NCBI GenBank assembly: GCA_013152195.1
Contig: JAADGU010000039.1
Coordinates: forward strand, 1 to 7,445
Source: Nitrospirota bacterium
Lineage (GTDB): Bacteria; Nitrospirota; Thermodesulfovibrionia; Thermodesulfovibrionales; JdFR-85
DNA length: 7,445 nt
Direction of reading: 5' to 3'
Below are positions 1 to 5,221 of the stretch, in pieces. Under the pieces are notes generated by a model. That model had not been told where the DNA came from, did not search any database, and was given only the letters and a program-made list of their open reading frames with translations. The first letter of the stretch is position 1, and every line of letters begins with the position of its first letter. Made by a program: the position numbers and the translations under genes.

Positions 1-786
1 CTCTACAGGTTCTGTTTTTACGACAGGGTCAGCTCTACAAATGATGTGGCCCTGAAGCTTGCCAGAGAGGGTTGTTCTCACGGCACAGTGGTGATTGCCG
101 ACTCTCAGGAAAGGGGCAGGGGGAGGCATGGAAGGACCTGGTATTCACCGCCGGGAGTAAATATATATATGAGCATTATCCTGAATCCCGGAGTTATTAC
201 TTTCCATCCTGCCCTTGTAACACTGTCGGCATCGCTTGCAGTTGTAAATGCTGTAAATTCCTGCCTGTTGTCTCAATCCAGGGCCGGCGGTATTGCCAAG
301 GTGCCTTCTGTTGAGGTATGGCCGAAATGGCCAAATGATATTTACTGTAATCACAGGAAGCTTGGCGGGATACTTACAGAGGCGTCAACTGCAAGGGAGA
401 GGATAAGATTTATGGTGGCTGGCATGGGCATAAATGTAAATATGCCGGGTGACAGGATACCCCCGGATTTCAGGGATAATACAACGTCCCTGTATTCAGA
501 GACAGGTGAGGTCTTTGATCGGGGCAGGGTTATAGTGAAGATACTGGAGTCTTTCAGCCGTTATTATACCCTCCTCTTTAATGATCCTGCCTCTGTAATA
601 GCCTTATGGTGTAAAATAAGCCATACCATTAACAGTTATGTGAAGGCCATTACCCCGGAAGGAGAGATATATGGAACGGCCCTGGGCCTTGACAACAGGG
701 GTTTTCTGAGGCTCAGGAAAGACAGTGGTGAGGAGACAAGCCTGAGCACAGCCGAGATTATCCATCTGAGAGAACATGACAGATAA
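1..786 (+). CDS. birA: Biotin-protein ligase (biotin--[acetyl-CoA-carboxylase] ligase), 5' partial
   Basis: Joins biotin to ATP and transfers the biotinyl group to a lysine of biotin-dependent carboxylases in the cytoplasm. The frame is open from base 1. The residues before the first internal GTG (46) read YDRVSSTND, which is the conserved S-T-N start of the ligase catalytic domain, so the real start lies upstream. Visible motifs in order are the biotinyl-AMP loop GRGRHGRTW (115-141), KWPND (325-339) and RKLGGIL (355-375), whose Lys is the expected biotin-contacting residue. A small C-terminal SH3-like domain follows (about 650-780, GEIYGTALGLDNRGFLRL). Whether an N-terminal DNA-binding domain exists, making it also a repressor as in E. 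coli BirA, cannot be seen. The 3' end overlaps coaX by 11 bases. Family assignment is firm. Confidence 0.95.
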   Translation, partial: LYRFCFYDRVSSTNDVALKLAREGCSHGTVVIADSQERGRGRHGRTWYSPPGVNIYMSIILNPGVITFHPALVTLSASLAVVNAVNSCLLSQSRAGGIAKVPSVEVWPKWPNDIYCNHRKLGGILTEASTARERIRFMVAGMGINVNMPGDRIPPDFRDNTTSLYSETGEVFDRGRVIVKILESFSRYYTLLFNDPASVIALWCKISHTINSYVKAITPEGEIYGTALGLDNRGFLRLRKDSGEETSLSTAEIIHLREHDR

Positions 787-1531
787 GATTTTGACCATAG
801 ATATAGGAAACAGCAATATAAATATCGGTCTTTTTAGGGATGACACGATCAGGACCGTAAGCCTCAGTACCCGTCCACTTAAGGACAGAGCCTTTTATGA
901 AGGTGTTTTGAGGGAATTTTTGGGAGATGATCAGCCTGCCGGGGGAGTGCTGTCATCTGTTGTCCCGTCTCATGACGGGTTGTTTTACGAGCTCCTGAAG
1001 ACTTTTAGCGGCGAGGATCCTGTTGTGGTGAACCATTCCATAAACACAGGGCTTATCTTTGATGTTGCAGAGCCCGAAAGTATCGGTGCGGACAGGATAG
1101 CAAATGCAGTTGCCGCGTGCAGCAGGATAAATGGAAGCATTGTGGTTGTTGATCTCGGCACGGCAACCACTATTACGGTTGTAGACAGAGAGAAGAGATT
1201 GAGCGGAGGGGTGATTATGCCCGGGGTGGAGATGATGTGTGTTGCGCTTAACAGGCAGACAGGCAAGCTTCCCCTTGCAAGGCCTGCTTCCTTGACAGGA
1301 CCTTTAGGTAAGGACACAAAAAGTAGTATAATCTCAGGAGTAGTGTATGGAACCGCGGGTGCAGTTGATAGATTGCTTGACGAGATATCTGTTGTTCAGG
1401 GGGAGTTCATAGCTGTTCTTACCGGAGGTAATGCCCCTTTGATTAAGGGGTTGTTAAAGAGGGAGTACATTTACATCCCGGAGCTTACATTAACGGGGTT
1501 GAGGATAATCTATGAAAGAAACAGGGGATGA
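776..1531 (+). CDS. coaX: Type III pantothenate kinase
   Basis: Phosphorylates pantothenate to 4'-phosphopantothenate, the first step of CoA synthesis. The 251-residue length is normal for the CoaX class (ASKHA fold). Visible motifs are the N-terminal phosphate loop DIGNSN (residues 9-14), GADR (104-107) followed by IAN, the second phosphate/catalytic motif DLGTATT (126-132), GGVIMPG (144-150), GKDT...SGVVYG (179-192) and the adenosine-side TGG (216-218). All key elements are intact, so it should be active. The ATG lies inside the birA 3' end (11-base overlap), which suggests translational coupling. BirA and CoaX are neighbours or fused in some bacteria, and that fits this order. No dedicated promoter is seen. 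CoaX enzymes as a class use a monovalent cation and resist CoA feedback; that is family knowledge, not shown here. Confidence 0.96.
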   Translation: MTDKILTIDIGNSNINIGLFRDDTIRTVSLSTRPLKDRAFYEGVLREFLGDDQPAGGVLSSVVPSHDGLFYELLKTFSGEDPVVVNHSINTGLIFDVAEPESIGADRIANAVAACSRINGSIVVVDLGTATTITVVDREKRLSGGVIMPGVEMMCVALNRQTGKLPLARPASLTGPLGKDTKSSIISGVVYGTAGAVDRLLDEISVVQGEFIAVLTGGNAPLIKGLLKREYIYIPELTLTGLRIIYERNRG

Positions 1532-2543
1532 CAGAAATATGAACGAGATCAGAAGAGAGCCGTTGCTTGGAAGATGGGTGGCTGTATTGAGTGAGTCAAT
1601 GAAGCCGGAGGATTATCTCTCCTCAATGGAGCCTTCAGCAGGAGGACATTGCGATCTATGCGGAGAAGAGTCAGGGGGGGCTGAGGAGATATACAGTGTA
1701 AGGGACGAATCCGGTAAATGGCTTGTCAGGGTTTTGCCCGCAATGGTGCCCGTTTTTTCACCCGAGGGCGACCTTGGCAGAAAGGGTATCGGTATTTATG
1801 ACAGGATGAATGCAATAGGCGTCAATGAGATGTTGATAGAATCACCACAGCACAATGTGCAGCCTGAAGATATGGGCCCGGATCAGATGCTCAGGGTTGT
1901 GGAGGCCTTTTCAGCAAGGATGACCGAGCTTGAGAAGGATGTGAGAGTCAGGCATATAATGATTCACAAGAATTGTGGAATCCCTTCCGGTGATGCGTGC
2001 GGTCATCCCCACTCGCTTATTACTGCAACACCCGTAATCCCCAAGCGGGTAAAAGAAGAGCTGGATGGTGCAAAACAGTACTACGAATACAAGGAAAGGT
2101 GTATCTTTTGTGACATTATGAGGGAGGAGGAGAGACTGAAGGAGCGTGTTGTGATGGAGACCCCTTATTTTCTGGTCTTCTGCCCTTATGCTGCAAGATT
2201 TCCCTTTGAGTTCTGGATACTTCCCAGGATACATAACTGTTCTTTCAGGGATGTAACAGAGGAGGAAAAGAGAGACCTTTCAGAGACCCTCTCCATTATG
2301 TTCAAGAAACTCAGAAGGCTCCTGAAAAACCCTCCTTATAATTATGTTCTTCACACAGCGCCAAGCAGGATACCGAGGAGAAACCACTGGCACACCCTTG
2401 GCGAGGATTTTCACTGGCATATAGAGGTTATGCCGAGGATAAAGAGCATCGGCAGTTTTGAGCTTGGCTCCGGCATGTATACTTTAACTACATCCCCTGA
2501 GGATGCAGCAAAATATCTTAAGGAGGTTTCTCATGGAGATTAA
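1512..2543 (+). CDS. GalT-family (HIT superfamily) nucleotidyltransferase, galactose-1-phosphate uridylyltransferase-like
   Basis: The family moves a nucleotide between a sugar phosphate and a nucleoside diphosphate sugar through a covalent His-nucleotide intermediate. From the ATG at 1512 it is 343 residues. The N-terminus typical of GalT (MNEIRREPLLGRWV) begins at an in-frame ATG at 1539, so 1539 is a credible alternative start, although GAGG at 1501-1504 is better placed for 1512. Motifs: CDLC (47-50), probably metal-binding; ESPQHN (110-115); HPHS (165-168), where His167 matches the nucleophile; a second CxxC, CIFC (197-200); CPYAARFPFEFWILP (224-238); and FHWHIE (300-305). The residue that is Gln in the canonical HPHxQ is Leu169, so true galactose-1-phosphate activity is doubtful. 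ADP-sugar phosphorylase-like activity is another option. No other galactose genes are nearby. It overlaps coaX by 20 bases, and usp by 11. Confidence 0.88.
   Translation: MKETGDDRNMNEIRREPLLGRWVAVLSESMKPEDYLSSMEPSAGGHCDLCGEESGGAEEIYSVRDESGKWLVRVLPAMVPVFSPEGDLGRKGIGIYDRMNAIGVNEMLIESPQHNVQPEDMGPDQMLRVVEAFSARMTELEKDVRVRHIMIHKNCGIPSGDACGHPHSLITATPVIPKRVKEELDGAKQYYEYKERCIFCDIMREEERLKERVVMETPYFLVFCPYAARFPFEFWILPRIHNCSFRDVTEEEKRDLSETLSIMFKKLRRLLKNPPYNYVLHTAPSRIPRRNHWHTLGEDFHWHIEVMPRIKSIGSFELGSGMYTLTTSPEDAAKYLKEVSHGD
2521..2526 (+). promoter_or_regulatory. Shine-Dalgarno site that sets the usp start
   Basis: A perfect AGGAGG lies six bases before the ATG at 2533, inside the last codons of the GalT-like gene. 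It decides for the ATG at 2533 over an in-frame upstream codon at 2503 that would add ten residues not typical of the family. Confidence 0.85.
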
Positions 2544-2985
2544 GAAGATTTTATTCCCGACGGACTTTATGGAAGGTACGGCACAGGCGATTCCCTATGC
2601 AGTGGATCTTGCAAAAAAGTATGGAGCAAGGCTTTATATAATTCATGTTATCCATGAGGTGACCAGGGCGACAGGTCTTTATGTGCCTCATATTGCGGTT
2701 GACGAACTTTACAAAAGTATGGAGGTTGAGGCGGAGAAGGAGATTACCCGTGTCTATCTTGAAGAATTGAGAGGGTTTGAAGACGTTGAATACAGGGTTT
2801 TAAAGGGTATTCCCTATGAAGAGATAATCAACTTTGCTGAAACCAATGCAATGGATATGATAGTGATGGGCACACACGGGAGAAAGGGACTCGACAGGCT
2901 CTTTTTCGGCAGTACGGCTGAAAAGGTTGTCAAGGGTGCACACTGTCCTGTGCTGACAGTCAGGGCAAAGGAGTTTTCCGAGTGA
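2533..2985 (+). CDS. Universal stress protein, UspA family, ATP-binding type
   Basis: Small cytoplasmic Usp-fold protein of 150 residues, a normal single-domain length. It starts with MEIKKILFPTDF, the usual first strand with Asp11, which contacts the adenine/ribose side in this family. It ends with the nucleotide loop GTHG (113-116), nine residues, then GS (126-127): the G-2x-G-9x-G(S/T) pattern of ATP-binding Usp proteins. HCPVLTVR (137-144) is the typical final strand. Usp proteins aid survival under starvation or oxidative and energy stress, but the specific role here is unknown. The start is chosen on the perfect AGGAGG at 2521-2526. It overlaps the preceding gene by 11 bases, so it is probably the last gene of the birA-coaX transcript. 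No clear terminator follows in the 59-base gap. Confidence 0.95.
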   Translation: MEIKKILFPTDFMEGTAQAIPYAVDLAKKYGARLYIIHVIHEVTRATGLYVPHIAVDELYKSMEVEAEKEITRVYLEELRGFEDVEYRVLKGIPYEEIINFAETNAMDMIVMGTHGRKGLDRLFFGSTAEKVVKGAHCPVLTVRAKEFSE

Positions 2986-3044
2986 AGCGTCTTTTAAGTG
3001 TTGTCTGAAATATATATTGTGAAAGGTTTTTGGGCTGAAGAAAA

Positions 3045-4187
3045 ATGGTTATGCGTACACAAGTCCTTGTAGTTGGAGGCGGCCCTGCCGGTGCAACTGC
3101 TGCCAGGAGGCTTGCAGGGGCAGGCATTGAAGTGATACTTGTCGAGAAGGACCTCCGTCACAGGAAAGCCTGTGGAGGTGGAATAGCTTCCACTGCCCTT
3201 GAAGAACTTGAAATACCCCGCAAGGCACCTCACAGGACTGTTAATAAAATAAGATTCGTTTCTCCTTCAGGCAGGAAGCTTGATATTCCACTTGAGGGCG
3301 GCGAGATACTGGTTGTAGACAGGATGGCATTTGATTCTCTGCTTAGAAGTCTTGCAGGTGAATCAGGGGCTCAGGTTTTAGAAGGAGAATTCTCGGAGTT
3401 TCAGTCAAGAGAAAGTAAATTAAAATCCCGTGTTCTGATAAATGGTGAACCTCGGATAATTGAATCGGATTATCTGATCGCTTCTGATGGCGTTAATTCA
3501 AGGGTGAGAAGCTCCATTGGTCTCAAATCACCAGGCTGTGTCTTTACACTCTCGTGTTCAGTGGAGGGACTTGAGAGCGATGCCTGTGAGTTCTGGTTTG
3601 GCTCCGAACATGCCCCCTCTTCATATTCATGGGTCTTTCCAAAAGTTGGCATGGATTCTCACGTGCCGCAGGCCTTGAGCCCTTCCGTGGGGTTGTCCTC
3701 TGTGGGGACGGGGATTACCTACGGTAGTGATGCGAGGTTGTTCTTTGAGAGGTTTTTAAAGAGGCTTAATGTTAATGCTTCAGGGGAAATGACGGTGAGG
3801 GGGTATAAGGTGCCGCTCTGGAAAAATGGAATTTATAATGCAGGCAAGATACTCTTTGTGGGGGATTCAGCCACTCAGGTGATGCCTTTTACGTATGAGG
3901 GTATCTATTACGCCATGAAGTCAGGAGAGTTTGCTGCCGAGGCAATAATCAATAACAGGCTGTCCCTGTACAGAAAGCTATGGCGCAGGAGGTTCCTCTC
4001 AAGGTTCATGCTTATGAGAACCCTTGAAAGTGTCTTTTTGCGCAATGATGCAGGGGCGGAGAAACTGTTTGATATGTTTGGCAGGCCTGATGTTCAGGAG
4101 GCGTCAATGAGGCTGTGGTTGAGAAAGGATGCCAGCCGCGGCAGCCTTTTAAGCTATATCAATCTCTTCAGGAAATTCCTGCATTGA
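3045..4187 (+). CDS. Geranylgeranyl reductase family FAD-dependent oxidoreductase
   Basis: Flavoprotein of the geranylgeranyl/digeranylgeranylglycerophospholipid reductase group, whose members saturate prenyl chains of quinones, chlorophyll or lipids. It has 380 residues. Visible motifs are the FAD dinucleotide loop VVGGGPAG (9-16) with Glu34 ending the second strand; KACGGG (41-46), carrying the Cys characteristic of this group; ASDGVNSRVR (146-155); SWVFPK (195-200); and the second FAD motif GDSATQVMPFTYEGIYYAM (273-291). Without chlorophyll genes nearby, a quinone side chain or other isoprenoid is the more likely substrate; that is inference. The start is ATG 3045, with ATG 3051 two codons in as an alternative; GAAG at 3037-3040 is a modest ribosome site. 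A 14-residue segment (203-216) looks like an insertion in the sheet region. The stop overlaps the next gene's probable TTG start. Confidence 0.92.
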   Translation: MVMRTQVLVVGGGPAGATAARRLAGAGIEVILVEKDLRHRKACGGGIASTALEELEIPRKAPHRTVNKIRFVSPSGRKLDIPLEGGEILVVDRMAFDSLLRSLAGESGAQVLEGEFSEFQSRESKLKSRVLINGEPRIIESDYLIASDGVNSRVRSSIGLKSPGCVFTLSCSVEGLESDACEFWFGSEHAPSSYSWVFPKVGMDSHVPQALSPSVGLSSVGTGITYGSDARLFFERFLKRLNVNASGEMTVRGYKVPLWKNGIYNAGKILFVGDSATQVMPFTYEGIYYAMKSGEFAAEAIINNRLSLYRKLWRRRFLSRFMLMRTLESVFLRNDAGAEKLFDMFGRPDVQEASMRLWLRKDASRGSLLSYINLFRKFLH

Positions 4188-4979
4188 GACTTAAGAGTGC
4201 CGTTGTTTTATCTTTTCTGTTTCACCTGCTGCTGATCTTTCTTGTTCTAAGGATAACTCTCCCTTCCCCTGAAGAAGGAGAGAAGAGCCCCTTTATGGCA
4301 GAGATTGTCACTCCCCCTGCGCTCAGTAAGGAGACCGGGGTACTGCGGGATAAAAAGAGGGATATGCCAGTGAGGAGACTTGAAAAGTCTTTGCCGAAAA
4401 TCACGCCCTCTGCAGAGAAACCATCCGCAAGACAGGGGCAATCTTCATCCCCGAGGGAGACTTCCAGATCACCTGTTGAGTTGGATAACGGGGCTTTTCC
4501 GGAGAAGAGGATAATGCCTCCCGAGCAGGGTCCAGGGGTTGAGGGAGAGTCAGGGACGCAGAGACTGCCGCGGGGCAGAGAGCTCTTTGACTCCGGGATA
4601 ATAGGAGATATTGCCAGACTGCAGCCTGCAGAAAAAGGGAAAGAGGAATCGGGAGTTACCTTCAGCACAAAAGAGCTCAAGTATTACAGCTACATGATGA
4701 AGCTTAAGGGCAGGATTGAGAGGATATGGAGATACCCTCCGGAGGCTGCAAGGCGAGGTCTTTACGGTGACCCCTACATAAGGTTTACAATAAAGAAGGA
4801 CGGTTATTTAGGGTCTGTAGAGTTGGTACGTACATCCGGTTACAGGGAGCTTGATGAGGCTGATCCAGGCGCTCAGGGATGGTGAGCCATACTGGCCCCT
4901 GCCTGAAAACTGGGACATGGATGGAATCACAATTACCGGACATTTTGTCTATACACTCTCTGGAACTTATTTAAGGTAG
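4184..4979 (+). pseudogene. TonB-family energy transducer, frameshifted near its 3' end
   Basis: TonB couples the ExbB/ExbD proton motor to outer-membrane transporters. The likely start is TTG 4184, which overlaps the preceding TGA and sits nine bases after AGGAA (4170-4174). A GTG at 4115 would put 23 odd residues before the membrane anchor. Numbered from the TTG: a basic MRLK start, a membrane segment at about 5-22, a Pro- and charge-rich periplasmic linker to about 160, then the TonB C-terminal domain (YYSYMMKLKGRIERIWRYP..., from about 167, with GDPYIRFTIKKDGYLGSVELVRTSGY at 195-220 in order). After LDEA (codon 226, ending at 4861) the frame gives DPGAQGW and stops at 4885. Skipping one base (4862) restores IQALRDGEPYWPLPENW and on through GHFVYTLSGTYLR to TAG at 4977-4979. 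This is either a real lesion or a sequence error. ExbB and ExbD are not in the window. Confidence 0.87.
4856..4866 (+). other. Frameshift point in the TonB gene
   Basis: Reading GAG GCT GAT CCA leads to a stop at 4883-4885. Reading GAG GCT then ATC CAG from 4863 gives the expected end of the TonB domain. Family members usually have two residues between LDE and the hydrophobic residue of the last helix (LDExA-I/L). A loss of two bases therefore fits better than a gain of one. No obvious slippery heptamer or stop codon sits at the shift point, which argues against programmed frameshifting. Confidence 0.8.
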
Positions 4980-4986
4980 CAAGGTA

Positions 4987-5032
4987 TTTCCATCTTGCAG
5001 ACTTGCATGACATTATCATTTTGCAATGGAAA
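4987..5032 (+). repeat. Imperfect inverted repeat after the TonB gene
   Basis: TTTCCAT (4987-4993) pairs with ATGGAAA (5026-5032). After a two-base bulge, TGCA (4996-4999) pairs with TGCA (5022-5025). Inside the large loop ATGA (5007-5010) can pair with TCAT (5016-5019). No T run follows, so it is not a standard intrinsic terminator. It could be an mRNA 3'-end structure or a protein site just upstream of the promoter. Confidence 0.4.
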
Positions 5033-5048
5033 AGGTAGTGAGCGTTTC

Positions 5049-5077
5049 TTGACAAGCACCTGGTCATCTGCTATAAA
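5049..5077 (+). promoter_or_regulatory. Near-consensus sigma-70 type promoter for the sensor kinase
   Basis: A perfect -35 TTGACA (5049-5054), exactly 17 bases of spacer, and -10 TATAAA (5072-5077), one mismatch from TATAAT. Transcription should start near 5084, giving a leader of about 138 bases before the ATG at 5222. It is the best promoter I can see in the window and sits in the only sizeable gap. The assignment rests on the consensus alone. Confidence 0.75.
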
Positions 5078-5128
5078 TGACATAGGGGGGTTTTTCCTGT
5101 TTCTGGCGGCTATATCCACTATAAATGA
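5071..5128 (+). repeat. Ten-base direct repeat, CTATAAATGA, two copies
   Basis: Copies lie at 5071-5080 (containing the -10 element) and 5119-5128, 48 bases apart start to start. The second copy has no good -35 at 16-18 bases upstream, so it is probably not a second promoter. The repeat may be chance or a remnant of a local duplication. Confidence 0.4.
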
Positions 5129-5136
5129 AACAATCA

Positions 5137-5158
5137 TACCCGGACTGAAGCCGGGGTA
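5137..5158 (+). promoter_or_regulatory. Leader hairpin 1
   Basis: TACCCGG (5137-5143) pairs with CCGGGGTA (5151-5158) with one bulged G around a seven-base loop. It lies in the predicted 5' leader of the kinase mRNA. No U tract follows. Confidence 0.5.
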
Positions 5159-5177
5159 CAAAGGGGGACTTTTGTAT
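5157..5177 (+). promoter_or_regulatory. Leader hairpin 2, perfect eight-base stem
   Basis: TACAAAAG (5157-5164) is perfectly complementary to CTTTTGTA (5170-5177) around the five-base loop GGGGA. It shares its first two bases with hairpin 1, so the two compete slightly at the junction. The stem is A/T-rich and its role is unknown. Confidence 0.55.
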
Positions 5178-5184
5178 CATATAC

Positions 5185-5214
5185 TTCCCCTTTAGTTGAG
5201 GGGGAGAGGGGGGA
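5185..5214 (+). promoter_or_regulatory. Leader hairpin 3 and kinase ribosome-binding site
   Basis: CTTCCCCT (5185-5192) pairs with AGGGGGAG (5200-5207) with one G-U pair and a seven-base loop. A second AGGGGGA (5208-5214) follows at once. It is the likely Shine-Dalgarno sequence, with its last G eight bases before the ATG at 5222. The same C-rich arm could pair with this second copy and hide the ribosome site. Confidence 0.5.
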
Positions 5215-5221
5215 TTTTCAA

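Noticed and set aside
46..786. A 246-residue biotin ligase starting at GTG 46
   Set aside because: The frame is open to base 1 and the residues upstream of 46 carry the conserved STN region of the ligase, so 46 is internal and the gene is cut by the window edge.
2986..3044. Promoter or terminator in the gap between usp and the flavoprotein gene
   Set aside because: An A/T-rich TATATATT is present, but with no -35 at a suitable distance, and no stem followed by a T run is visible.
4115..4183. GTG 4115 as the TonB start
   Set aside because: It would add 23 residues, out of frame inside the flavoprotein gene, before the basic-then-hydrophobic anchor. TTG 4184 with AGGAA upstream fits better.
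5004..5026. Possible sigma-54 promoter around the two TTGCA words
   Set aside because: The required GG-N10-GC spacing is not met.
5125..5148. Seven-codon leader frame (MKQSYPD) before the kinase
   Set aside because: No ribosome site precedes it and the amino-acid composition does not suggest attenuation, so it is probably chance.
4995..5195. Open frame of 66 residues across the intergenic region
   Set aside because: It spans the promoter and the leader hairpins, has no family-like motif and no good ribosome site, and starts at a TTG.
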